Source: an uncultured Verrucomicrobiota bacterium
GTDB lineage: Bacteria; Verrucomicrobiota; Kiritimatiellia; RFP12; UBA1067
Direction of reading: 5' to 3'
DNA: 18,770 nt
Assembly (NCBI GenBank): GCA_945483525.1
Contig: CALYRV010000023.1
Coordinates: 1 to 18,770, forward strand
The notes beneath the pieces are model-generated. The model was not told where the DNA came from and searched no databases. It saw nothing but the letters and a program-made list of their open reading frames with translations. A program made the translations under genes and the position numbers. Shown piece by piece: positions 1 to 7,620 of the stretch (the stretch's first letter is position 1; each line of letters starts with the position of its first letter).

Positions 1-3000
1 CTGCGAACAAACGCTATTCGGCTCTCCATAGAATGGCACTCCCAGAATCTGATGAGGGAATCCCTCGCCTGCACCGTACGCCTCAGGCACATAGACCTTG
101 TGAATTCCTATTACCTCGTGTCCCTTCGGGATGTCACGCCTTTCAATCCACGCGAAGCCCTTATCTACCACCCTTTTGTTTAGATAGTATTTTATGCAAT
201 GAGCAGCGTCCTTCTTTAGTTCAAAACCTTTCCAGCTTGAGCCAAGCTGCCCGCCTTTATCAAAGAAGTGCGTTGGCCCGACATACTTTGCAAACGAATC
301 CTCCGGATAATGCTCCCCCTCTACCGCAAAGATCTTTTTCAATACAGATCTTGCAATTTCATCCCGCACAACAACGCCACATCCGAAAGAATCCAAATGG
401 TCATGCATTTCAGACAAACGAGCACGTTTACAATTTCTATAATGACATTTTCCCCGATAATCAGCTGAGTAGAGAAAATACAACACGCCTCCCTTAATTT
501 CGACACCAGGGAAACAATCACTTGCATCATGATAATCACACATTGTAATGAAGTGATCAGAATGAATGAGTTTATCAGCCCACTTTTCATTAATTCCCTG
601 CCCCGTCTTAAGGAGCCACCGACTTGGCGTAATCATTGAGACATAACGTGGAGACAGTCCGAATGCCGCATTCATAAAGAACGGATAAATTGCAGATGCA
701 AACCCCAATTTCTCATCCCCCTTCATTTCCTGATACGGCGGATTGCCGACGACTGCGTCAAATTTCATTTCCTCTTCCTCCCTCTTCCAGAAAGTGCCTT
801 TCGTGATCTTCTTGATGAACTTCGCGGGTGCGGACTTCAATGTGTCGATGAGATTGTCAACGTAGATTGCGTTGACCGCGGCAGTTGAGTAGCCGACGAG
901 CGTCCGCCGCGTGATGGACGCCGCCATCGGCGTCTTGCAGATGACGAACACGTTGTCCTTCACTGTCTCGCGCCACTTCTTCTCCCGCGTGGGTGCCGCA
1001 ATGTCCGCCTCCGGGATCTCCCCGCACTTGCGGCGGTAGATCGAGTAGGCCACGTACAGCGGATAGAGACCCGATTTGGAGTTGATCTCAAGGATTTTAG
1101 ACGAAGGTTTAAAGACGCGATCCGTTACGTCACCACGGTCAACGAAACGAGGTTCATCAAGCGGCTTTGCCGCGTCGAATTCCTCATCGAAGAAGCACCA
1201 GCCGCCGAGGGTGTCGGACATGTGCATGTTGACGACACGCCACGGGGTGAGCACCGTTTCCTTGTCCGGGTTCTTGAAGTAGCTGAAGATTCGGGCGATC
1301 TGCTGGACGCGCTGGCCGGGCGGCAGCTTCTCGGCGGACTTCGCGAGCTTGCGAATCTGTATGCCCGCATCCTCGAAGACATCGCGATCGTAGTACTCGA
1401 TGAAGTCCGCAAAGCGTTTCTTCGTCACGCCCTTCGGCATGAACTCTTCCCACGATTTCTCGTCCACCATCTTCACGAACCGCTCGATGGTGATCTTCTC
1501 ATCCACCGGCACGTCGGCCCCATAGATGAGCATCGGCATGCGGATCGAAATCGCGCGGAGAATCGAGATGGCGTCGCGCCGCATCTTCAGCTCCTCGCGG
1601 TGCTTCCGAAGCGCCTCCTCCTCTTCCGGCGTGAGCTTGCGCTTGAGCTTCTTTTCCTTTTCCTTCTTCTTTTTCTCGAACTCCGCCTGGTCGAATCCGA
1701 GATCGTTGATCGTGATTTCGTTGGTCGATTCGGTCTGCTTGGTCTTACCGACAATGGCTTCAAGGTCATTGAACTTCTTGAGGTCGAGCTTGCCGAGCTG
1801 CATCAGCTTCTCGTTGTCGTAGATCGACGGATCGTCAAAGCCGTTGCGAATCGCCCGCATCACGAAGACGTGCTTCAGGCGGCGCATCATCTCGTTCACC
1901 TCGAACTGCCGCGCCTTGCCGCCTTCAAGGGCGACGACCGGACAGAAGTTCAGGAATTCGCCGAGCGCGCGCCGTCCCTCGGCTTCCTTGTCCTTATCCT
2001 TCGAGATGCGCTTCGAAAGCTGCGCCGTCTCCGCGATCACCGTGAGCGCACGGTCCGGCGCGAAGTCGAAGACATAGCACTCCTCCTTGACCTTGCCGCC
2101 CTCGACCCACGGCGACTGGACGCGGAAGATCGTCTGCATGTACGAGGACGCGGCAGTATGGACGCTGCCCGCGATCATCAGCACAGCAGTCCATTCGGGA
2201 ACCGTCACGCCGGTCGTCAGCTTGCCGCACGACAGCGTGATCGAGCGCGGATACTTCCTGATCGTCGAGCGGACCAGTTCCAGCGCATTGTCCTCGTGCT
2301 CCTCCTCGTAATCATCCCCCTGACCCGCGACATTCGCCACGCCGAACGTCTTGTAGAGGGGATGGTTGTGGATTATCTCGCTGAGCGCCTTTGCCGCGGC
2401 AACGCCGGGAACCATCCAGAGGGAATGGCGGAAGTAGTCGCAGTATTCCGCCGTGGCGAACGGATAGCGGCTCGTCGCGGACGGCTTGGCGAGAAGATCA
2501 AGGAACCGCCGGACATCCTCGGCATGAATGAAGTCGCCCACCTTCACGCCCTTCGGCATCGCCCGGCCGTCCGCATCCCTGTCGCCCGTCCACGTGCGGA
2601 AGAACTCGGTGAAGTTGAACGCCTTTCCCTCAAGCTCCTCCTCGGCATAGCCGCTGAGGTCAGCCGAAAGGTCGAAGGTATAGATGTTCATCCGCGGGAG
2701 AACGGCATACGGATTCGGCTCGTTCGGATGCTTCTCGTCCCAAGTCGTCTTGGCCGTCTGCTCCTTCACATAATCCCACTCGAAGACGGCTCCGTCGTCA
2801 AAGCTCGGCAGCAGATTGAACGGCGTACCCGAAAGCGAAAGGACTTTGGTCTTCTTGTTGCTCTTGATCAGCTCGTCGGACACCTTCTTGCCAAGCTCGG
2901 TCTGTGTCCCCTCGTGCGCCTCATCGACGATGACGAGATCCCACGCCGTGTCAAAGACCGCGTCGTTCTTGAAGAAGTCACCGCCAACGCGCTTCGAGCC

Positions 3001-3831
3001 GCGAAGGTCCTGAATGGACGCGAAGTAGATGAAATGCTTGCCCGCCTTGTCGTACTTCTTGAGGATGTCCTTCTTGTCGGCCTCTTCCTTCGCCTCATAT
3101 CCCTTGGCGACGACCTTTGTCTTGTCCACGTATGAATACGGAACCTTGTTGTTCGGGAATATCTTATGGTAATCCTCTTCCCAGCTGGAACCGACGACCG
3201 GACGATGGGTGATGATGATGGTCTTGCGGAATCCGCCGCGGCGCACGACCTCAAGGGCGGTCGGCGTCTTGCCGAAGCGCATCTTCGCGTCCCAGAGCAT
3301 ATCGTTGTGCTTCTTGAATCGCGTCAAGGTATCGTCAATCGCCTTCACCTGTTCTTCGCGGAACTTGAAGGGATCAGGCTTTTTCAGTTCGGACGAGTCC
3401 AGCGCGATGCGCCCTTCCTTGACCGCGGCAATGGCGTTCTTGATTGTCTCGAGGTCGGCCTTATACCATTCGCGTCCCTTCGTGTCGGCAATCTTCACAT
3501 GCTTGTAGCCCGACTTCTCGAGGACATCATGGACATCGTGATCACGAAATGGCGTAATCATCTTCACGCCGCCATCTTGCGTCATCCGCACGGCCAGCTC
3601 GGCGTGATGAAGAACGTACTTCATACCTGCCGTGCCAGTCTGCTGGTCAATCCGCTTCTTCGCCGCGTCCTTGAGTTCCGCGCAATTCACCGTCAGCTCG
3701 GACGGCTTCTTCGGCGACTTGAAGGACGTGTCCCCGACCTTCAGGAGCCCCGCGTGGTCGACCGATCCAGGAAGCTCATACACGTAGATGAGAAAATACG
3801 AACACGGAGCGATGTAAGGATGGTCCGTCAT
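1..3831 (-). CDS. GIY-YIG nuclease / SF2 helicase / Eco57I-type N6-adenine methylase restriction-modification protein (C-terminus beyond window)
   Basis: Seen: an uninterrupted minus-strand frame from ATG at 3831 to the left edge, 1,277 codons with no stop, so the C-terminus is missing. N-terminus (about 10-125) looks like a degenerate GIY-YIG domain of the T5orf172 kind: SYFLIYVYE, GLLKVGDT (29-35), R60, E121 in GREWY. SF2 helicase follows: MRFGKT (184-189) as motif I, DEAHEG (303-308), SGTP (334-337), QTIFR (566-570) near motif VI. A Lys/Glu-rich stretch near 710-750 leads to the methylase: motif-I-like SKSGLYPL (918-925), catalytic NPPY (1030-1033), then FPGVEIKGG typical of Eco57I methylases and the start of a target-recognition region. 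Family knowledge: single-chain enzymes that methylate adenine, translocate and cleave DNA. Start: AGGAG five bases upstream; ATGA overlap with the previous gene implies coupling. Segment below about 750 is much more AT-rich. Cleavage activity is inferred, not shown. Confidence 0.88.
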   Translation of the reverse strand, partial: MTDHPYIAPCSYFLIYVYELPGSVDHAGLLKVGDTSFKSPKKPSELTVNCAELKDAAKKRIDQQTGTAGMKYVLHHAELAVRMTQDGGVKMITPFRDHDVHDVLEKSGYKHVKIADTKGREWYKADLETIKNAIAAVKEGRIALDSSELKKPDPFKFREEQVKAIDDTLTRFKKHNDMLWDAKMRFGKTPTALEVVRRGGFRKTIIITHRPVVGSSWEEDYHKIFPNNKVPYSYVDKTKVVAKGYEAKEEADKKDILKKYDKAGKHFIYFASIQDLRGSKRVGGDFFKNDAVFDTAWDLVIVDEAHEGTQTELGKKVSDELIKSNKKTKVLSLSGTPFNLLPSFDDGAVFEWDYVKEQTAKTTWDEKHPNEPNPYAVLPRMNIYTFDLSADLSGYAEEELEGKAFNFTEFFRTWTGDRDADGRAMPKGVKVGDFIHAEDVRRFLDLLAKPSATSRYPFATAEYCDYFRHSLWMVPGVAAAKALSEIIHNHPLYKTFGVANVAGQGDDYEEEHEDNALELVRSTIRKYPRSITLSCGKLTTGVTVPEWTAVLMIAGSVHTAASSYMQTIFRVQSPWVEGGKVKEECYVFDFAPDRALTVIAETAQLSKRISKDKDKEAEGRRALGEFLNFCPVVALEGGKARQFEVNEMMRRLKHVFVMRAIRNGFDDPSIYDNEKLMQLGKLDLKKFNDLEAIVGKTKQTESTNEITINDLGFDQAEFEKKKKEKEKKLKRKLTPEEEEALRKHREELKMRRDAISILRAISIRMPMLIYGADVPVDEKITIERFVKMVDEKSWEEFMPKGVTKKRFADFIEYYDRDVFEDAGIQIRKLAKSAEKLPPGQRVQQIARIFSYFKNPDKETVLTPWRVVNMHMSDTLGGWCFFDEEFDAAKPLDEPRFVDRGDVTDRVFKPSSKILEINSKSGLYPLYVAYSIYRRKCGEIPEADIAAPTREKKWRETVKDNVFVICKTPMAASITRRTLVGYSTAAVNAIYVDNLIDTLKSAPAKFIKKITKGTFWKREEEEMKFDAVVGNPPYQEMKGDEKLGFASAIYPFFMNAAFGLSPRYVSMITPSRWLLKTGQGINEKWADKLIHSDHFITMCDYHDASDCFPGVEIKGGVLYFLYSADYRGKCHYRNCKRARLSEMHDHLDSFGCGVVVRDEIARSVLKKIFAVEGEHYPEDSFAKYVGPTHFFDKGGQLGSSWKGFELKKDAAHCIKYYLNKRVVDKGFAWIERRDIPKGHEVIGIHKVYVPEAYGAGEGFPHQILGVPFYGEPNSVCSQ

Positions 3832-4961
3832 TTCTTCTCCTGTTCTATAATCGGCTTAAATTCAAACGGCGGCATGAAGAGGACTGGCTTGCCGGTCTCC
3901 CAGTCCATCACACGGCAACGGACGCCGTTGTGCTTCTTCACGTCGCCCTTATCACAACCTTCACACGGTTTGATCCGGACCTCGACAGTGCCATCAAGAT
4001 TCGGCGTCTCGACCTTCTTACCACGGCAGGTATTCGGCACGACGAACTTGATGCCATCCATCTGCCAGATGTTCCAGGAGATGATCTCGGCAAAGCGCCG
4101 CGCAACTGCCGGCGGAAACTTCCACCCCTTAAAGACATCACAATAGTATTCAATGACCGCATAAAGCATATTCTCTCTCGCAAGAAGAACATTGTCCCCC
4201 TGCCACTCGAAGCCATAACAACCCTGCAACGCGATCTCCGCCCACTTCAACCACTCTTCAGGGCCCATCCTCTTACACTGTTCGGTCACAATGCGAAGTT
4301 TGCGATCCAGAAGGCCAATACGAGAACGCGGCTCAATCCACTTTCCCGTCGTCGTGTCGTAACGGCTGGTAAGATACGGGGCCTCACCACACGAAACCTC
4401 AAGACGAAGTGCCCTGACGTAATCCTTCCAAGTTCGGCCCTTCTTGTTATGAAGGAACGGTATCGAGTGCCTGCCATACGTGGCCTTCCAACGCAAAGGC
4501 GGGAAGTCCGCGCCAAAATCGAGGCCCTCCTTAAAGTCAGGATTGGGCTTATTGAAAAGATTGTCCTTACGTTCGAACCAGGCTTCGTCGACGAGATTGT
4601 TCTGTTCATTACAGATCCAAGACGGGGTGAAGACCTCGGCCTTCTGCGCCGTGCGCCGCTCCTGTTCTTCTTTCCTCTTCCTGACACGCGGAGTCACCAC
4701 TTTAAGATCTCTTCCTCCACGACTCGAAATCGCATCCAACGTTATCTGTTCTTCACACCCATATCCCGCCTTATCCGGATACTCATTCGCATAATCATCA
4801 ACCGCCCACTTGATATTGACAGGGACGCCACGATTAAGTGCCGTCATCGTCCGATCAATCAGCAAAGTCTTAAGGAGCACGACATCCTGTTGGCGAATGT
4901 ACGATTCGTCAATATCCGGCTCTCCGATTATCGGCACGATTGATCTCGGAATCTTCACCAT
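3828..4961 (-). CDS. Restriction-modification partner protein, methylase-like ('restriction endonuclease subunit M' type)
   Basis: A 377-residue protein resembling proteins annotated as restriction endonuclease subunit M that travel with helicase-methylase fusions. Seen: KAEVFTPSWI (108-117) resembles methylase motif X; LEVSCGEAPYL (187-197) resembles the AdoMet-binding motif I; GLLDRKLRIV (216-225) may be motif II; YGFEWQGDNVLLAR (249-262) is a conserved block of this family. There is no NPPY, so it probably does not methylate alone. Three or four cysteines near the C-terminus (C312, C333, C336, C349) could bind metal. The start ATG at 4961 has GGAGGA 12 bases upstream, a rather long spacing, and an extended -10 promoter about 100 bases upstream. 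Its TGA overlaps the ATG of the next gene, suggesting co-production in fixed ratio. Role inferred: AdoMet-binding or specificity partner of the downstream enzyme. Confidence 0.8.
   Translation of the reverse strand: MVKIPRSIVPIIGEPDIDESYIRQQDVVLLKTLLIDRTMTALNRGVPVNIKWAVDDYANEYPDKAGYGCEEQITLDAISSRGGRDLKVVTPRVRKRKEEQERRTAQKAEVFTPSWICNEQNNLVDEAWFERKDNLFNKPNPDFKEGLDFGADFPPLRWKATYGRHSIPFLHNKKGRTWKDYVRALRLEVSCGEAPYLTSRYDTTTGKWIEPRSRIGLLDRKLRIVTEQCKRMGPEEWLKWAEIALQGCYGFEWQGDNVLLARENMLYAVIEYYCDVFKGWKFPPAVARRFAEIISWNIWQMDGIKFVVPNTCRGKKVETPNLDGTVEVRIKPCEGCDKGDVKKHNGVRCRVMDWETGKPVLFMPPFEFKPIIEQEKK
3834..3841 (-). promoter_or_regulatory. Shine-Dalgarno for the fused R-M gene, inside the upstream CDS
   Basis: AGGAGAAG on the minus strand lies within the last codons of the partner gene, with AGGAG five bases before ATG 3831. 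With the ATGA stop/start overlap it supports this start and translational coupling. Confidence 0.65.
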
Positions 4962-5003
4962 AAACTCTACGCATCCTCCAAGCGGCCGCCATTCGTCAAC
5001 TCA

Positions 5004-5013
5004 CAGACGTCTG
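5004..5013. other. 10-bp palindrome in the R-M leader
   Basis: CAGACGTCTG is a perfect palindrome in the predicted 5' untranslated leader of the restriction-modification operon, between the -10 element and the first ATG. A second palindrome, GCGGCCGC (4982-4989), lies closer to the ATG. An operator or stem role is possible, but the same 10-mer also occurs at 11183-11192 inside gmk, so chance is a real alternative. Confidence 0.2.
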
Positions 5014-5057
5014 CCACACTCTATTTCGCACTTTTTGACACACCCTCTTATGCTAAT

Positions 5058-5066
5058 ATTATACCA
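5058..5066 (-). promoter_or_regulatory. Extended -10 promoter of the restriction-modification operon
   Basis: On the minus strand the sequence reads TGGTATAAT: a perfect -10 hexamer (5063-5058) with the TGn extension. No good -35 is seen at 16-18 bases, as is usual for extended -10 promoters. Predicted start near 5051 gives a leader of about 90 bases. The 11-base string TGGTATAATAT is identical to the one in front of the HIT gene. Confidence 0.6.
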
Positions 5067-5094
5067 TTTTTGAATTGCTTTACGCGGAATTAAA

Positions 5095-5127
5095 GGCCAT
5101 CACGGATGTTGAAATATCTGATGGGCC
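5095..5127 (-). terminator. Possible weak intrinsic terminator after the queH-HAD gene
   Basis: On the minus strand GGCCCATCA and TGATGGCC can pair (one bulge) around a loop of about 16 bases, followed by TTTAATT. It lies 42 bases past the queH-HAD stop and just before the next promoter, where a terminator is expected. The loop is long and the T-run broken, so it may be weak or only a stem. Confidence 0.35.
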
Positions 5128-5168
5128 GCAACGAAAAAGGTAGACACTGGGGAGCGTTAGGAAAGAAT

Positions 5169-6398
5169 CTACCCTTGCGCCATATCGCGGCAAAACCAAC
5201 CGGGAACGAGAACCGGCGGATACTGTACCGACTGCCAGCCGAGAGCGCGGGCGCCTTCGACGTTCTCGATGAAATCATCGAAGAAGCAGAGCCGGGCGGC
5301 AGGAATCCCCATGCGCTCCTCGCAGAGACGGTAGATCGCAGGGTCCGGCTTGTAGAGCTTCTCAATTCCCGAAATCACCTCGACATCGGCAAGCTCGCGA
5401 TACGCTCCACAGCGCTTTACATAACAGTCGTGAAAGAAGTCGGACGACTGATTGGAGAGAATCCCGATCTTCTTTCCCTTCGCCTTGAGCTCACGCATCA
5501 GCGCCAGCGTGTCTTCACGAAGATCATCGACCCAGCTGCACTTGTCAAGGCGCACGATCTCTGCGAACTGTTCGTCCGTCGGCGGCCGCAGCCCCGCATC
5601 CGCAAAGATCCGGTCGTACATCTCGCGAAACGACATCTGATCCGAATCCCAAAGCCGACGATACTTCTGAAAGCCATTGATCACGTACTTGCGGTCGACT
5701 CCAATGGACTCGCAATACGGGTAAAGTGTCCGCTCCCACTTCGGCATCGGCGACACCGAAATCACTCCGCCGAAATCGAAGACATAGCCGTCCGCACGAT
5801 CGAAACCAGTTGGTAGTTGGTAGCTGGTAGCTGGCAGAGTACGTGAGCAATGGGCGTCTTTGGAGAATTCGCAGCCGCAATACGACTGACGGTAAAGTCC
5901 GAGTTCGGCCGAGCGTTCAAGCGACCTCTTGAAACCATCCTTTTTCTTAAAATTCTCGGGGAGAAAAGCCGGCCGGGAGCCGGACGGGAGCTGGACCTCC
6001 ACTTCGGAACCAACACGGAGAATAACATCGGAGACCTTATGCGGAGAGACCGTGAGCGAAGTCGTGAAGGCGTCGAAACCGTGAGCGGCGGCATAAGCCG
6101 CGGTCTTCATGAGATTATAACGGAAGCACCGCTCGCAACGCACGCCCTTCTCGGGCTCGCGCTCGTAACCAGCGGCGACCTCCTTAAGCCACTCCCCATG
6201 ATCGTAAGGCTCCGCGGCAAAACCGACGCGGTCGTGATCGGCGAGCTTCTTCGCCTCGCCCTTGCGCTTCTCGAACTCCGACTCGGTGTCGATGTTCGAA
6301 TTCGCGAAATACATCGTCACCTCATGTCCCTCGTCCTGAAGCCTGGGGACGCAGGCGCTCGCGCACGGACCGCAACAGCTGTGAATAAGGACTTTCAT
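5169..6398 (-). CDS. queH: Epoxyqueuosine reductase QueH fused to a HAD-family phosphatase
   Basis: 409 residues with two domains. Residues 1-185 match QueH (DUF208), which reduces epoxyqueuosine in tRNA to queuosine: SCCGPC (7-12), NSNID (33-37), CERCF (88-92), FTTSLTVSPHK (111-121), YCGC (173-176), the cysteine pattern expected for its iron-sulfur centre. Residues 205-390 are a HAD hydrolase of the YihX-like type: DFGG (nucleophile D208), LSNQS (314-318), K350-PDP, FFDDF (372-376). Both active sites look intact. The joining linker (about 183-202) is encoded by a 7-base tandem array at 5808-5835. QueH alone is normally close to the length of the first domain, so the fusion is unusual. The HAD substrate is unknown. 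ATG 6398 has no visible Shine-Dalgarno; the preceding bases are another 7-base array. Likely last gene of the operon. Confidence 0.9.
   Translation of the reverse strand: MKVLIHSCCGPCASACVPRLQDEGHEVTMYFANSNIDTESEFEKRKGEAKKLADHDRVGFAAEPYDHGEWLKEVAAGYEREPEKGVRCERCFRYNLMKTAAYAAAHGFDAFTTSLTVSPHKVSDVILRVGSEVEVQLPSGSRPAFLPENFKKKDGFKRSLERSAELGLYRQSYCGCEFSKDAHCSRTLPATSYQLPTGFDRADGYVFDFGGVISVSPMPKWERTLYPYCESIGVDRKYVINGFQKYRRLWDSDQMSFREMYDRIFADAGLRPPTDEQFAEIVRLDKCSWVDDLREDTLALMRELKAKGKKIGILSNQSSDFFHDCYVKRCGAYRELADVEVISGIEKLYKPDPAIYRLCEERMGIPAARLCFFDDFIENVEGARALGWQSVQYPPVLVPGWFCRDMAQG
5808..5835. repeat. 7-base tandem array inside the QueH-HAD gene
   Basis: Plus strand: AGTTGGT, AGTTGGT, AGCTGGT, AGCTGGC, four heptads in register. 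It is translated (minus strand) as part of the linker, LPATSYQLPTG. Because the gene reads through it in frame, it can be any number of heptads only with frame consequences, so copy number must be constrained. Confidence 0.9.
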
Positions 6399-6426
6399 GG
6401 GGAATGGAGAACGGGGAATGGGGTTA
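6399..6426. repeat. 7-base tandem array filling the folP-queH junction
   Basis: Plus strand: GGGGAAT, GGAGAAC, GGGGAAT, GGGGTTA. The array is the whole gap between the folP stop (6424-6426, part of the last unit) and the queH ATG. It occupies the place where a ribosome binding site should be, and none is visible. Confidence 0.85.
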
Positions 6427-7149
6427 CATTGCTATCTGTCCGAGGACGCGAAGCGCCTGCACGGTTTCCTTGACGTCATGCACGCGGACCGCGCTCGCAC
6501 CCTTCATCGCCGCGTACATCACGATCGCGAGATTGCCGGCGATATCCTTGCCCGGCGTCTTCTCGCCGGTCAGCTTCTTCACGATCCGCTTGCGGCTCGC
6601 ACCGATCAGCACCCGCCCCTTCTTCGCCAGCTCCGGAATCGAACGGATGAGCTCGACATCCTCCTCACGAGTCGTGCCGAAGCCGATCATGGGATCGAGA
6701 TAACAAAGTGAAGAATGAAGAGTGAAAAGTGAAGAGTTGCGGAATTTTTCAAATGATTTAGCGGGGATGCAGAGTTCGACCCCAGGATGGGCGGCGGCGA
6801 TGCGGATCATGTCGTCAACCGGTTCGTCGTAGACGCAGTTGATCAGCTTGACTCCGGCGGCAACCGCCCTCTCCGCCGTCTCCGGATGGTAGGTGTCGAC
6901 AGAGAGAGTCGGGTGAGAGATGGACGAAAGTTGCCTGATGACCGGCTCGATGCGGGACCACTCCTCCTCCCAGGTGATGGGGACAGACCCCGGACGCGTC
7001 GACTCGCCGCCGATGTCGATGATATCCGCACCATCCTCGATTAGGTTCTTCGCCCGACGGACCGCCTCTTCGGGCTTGTAGAACTTGCCGCCGTCCGAAA
7101 ACGAATCGGGCGTTACGTTCACGATTCCCATCACCTTCACTGTATTCAT
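6424..7149 (-). CDS. folP: Dihydropteroate synthase
   Basis: Condenses pABA with the pterin pyrophosphate in folate synthesis (cytoplasm). Start chosen at ATG 7149, giving 241 residues beginning MNTVKVMGIVNVTPDSFSDG; GAGG lies eight bases upstream and the ATG overlaps the exonuclease stop as ATGA. An upstream in-frame start at 7179 would add ten residues inside the exonuclease gene and is unlikely. Seen: the NVTPDSFSDGG pterin loop, GGESTRPG, SVDTY (catalytic Asp), INCVYD (Asn), DPMIGFG, GASRKR (Lys), RVHDV (Arg/His), i.e. all key residues. The protein is shorter than typical DHPS (about 270-280), and the region just before DPMIGFG is replaced by a short stretch encoded by a 7-base array (about residues 137-147). 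Probably active, but a candidate for testing. Confidence 0.9.
   Translation of the reverse strand: MNTVKVMGIVNVTPDSFSDGGKFYKPEEAVRRAKNLIEDGADIIDIGGESTRPGSVPITWEEEWSRIEPVIRQLSSISHPTLSVDTYHPETAERAVAAGVKLINCVYDEPVDDMIRIAAAHPGVELCIPAKSFEKFRNSSLFTLHSSLCYLDPMIGFGTTREEDVELIRSIPELAKKGRVLIGASRKRIVKKLTGEKTPGKDIAGNLAIVMYAAMKGASAVRVHDVKETVQALRVLGQIAM
6707..6741. repeat. 7-base tandem array inside folP
   Basis: Plus strand: AGTGAAG, AATGAAG, AGTGAAA, AGTGAAG, AGTTGCG; five heptads, the last degenerate. Translated in folP as NSSLFTLHSSL just before the DPMIGFG motif. The frame is kept through it. Confidence 0.9.
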
Positions 7150-7616
7150 ATTGCCAACCTCATTGCCAGATTCGCGCAAGCAATCGCGTCGAAAAGTCCG
7201 TCATGCCAAGTACGTTCCGGCATGTCGGGAATGCAGCCGAAAATCTCACATAGATCTCCGAGCTTATACGACGGCAGCTTCGGATAACGCGCTTTAGCAA
7301 GCTTCATCGTGTCCACCCAGGGGCCCCACTTCGTGAGCGGCGCGACGCGCGTGAGAATCGTCCTCTCGCACGCGATGTTATGCGCCACCAGACGGTGGTT
7401 CATCAGATAAGAAGACCAGACGTCAAACGAACTCTGCAACGTCCCGAGCGCATCCGATTCATGCGCCCGTTCAGGCGCTCCTTCGACATCGAAGAACCAT
7501 TCACGGGTCTCGACGATCTCAAGATCGCGAACCAACGCCGCACCGAGCTGCCACGGCTCGTTGACATTGCCGTTCTCGTATCCGGTTGTCTCGAAATCTA
7601 TCGCGATGAATTCCAT
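7146..7616 (-). CDS. DnaQ-like DEDDh 3'-5' exonuclease
   Basis: 156-residue stand-alone exonuclease domain, cytoplasmic. Seen: Exo I IDFETTG (D7, E9), Exo II AHNIACER (78-85), an LG-DLCEIFG element (119-127), Exo III WHDGLFDA with H138 and D143 (the HxxxxD pattern of DEDDh enzymes). Oddity: in Exo II the usual Asp of NxxFD is Glu (E84), a conservative change that could lower metal-dependent activity. The length fits the exonuclease domain alone, as in small RNase T/DnaQ-like proteins, without a polymerase-binding tail. Its start lies four bases past the GH5 stop and its stop overlaps folP. Only a weak GAAG precedes ATG 7616. Substrate (DNA or RNA trimming) cannot be told. Confidence 0.87.
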   Translation of the reverse strand: MEFIAIDFETTGYENGNVNEPWQLGAALVRDLEIVETREWFFDVEGAPERAHESDALGTLQSSFDVWSSYLMNHRLVAHNIACERTILTRVAPLTKWGPWVDTMKLAKARYPKLPSYKLGDLCEIFGCIPDMPERTWHDGLFDAIACANLAMRLAI

Positions 7617-7620
7617 TGCT

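Noticed and set aside
1222..3135. 637-codon open frame on the plus strand
   Set aside because: It is codon-aligned antisense to the helicase/methylase gene, whose motifs (DEAH, SGTP, GKT) are clear. Its protein is rich in R, L and H as expected of a GC-rich shadow frame.
3166..4943. Long plus-strand frames at 3166-4146 and 3930-4943
   Set aside because: Both are antisense to the recognised restriction genes, have no family-like motifs and no ribosome site.
5035..5062. TTGACA followed after 16 bases by TATTAT on the plus strand
   Set aside because: It looks like a promoter, but no plus-strand gene follows. It overlaps the stronger minus-strand extended -10 in an AT-rich gap. An antisense transcript cannot be excluded.
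7150..7179. Upstream folP start at 7179
   Set aside because: It would lie within the exonuclease gene and add ten residues not typical of the family; ATG 7149 has the family N-terminus and an ATGA overlap.
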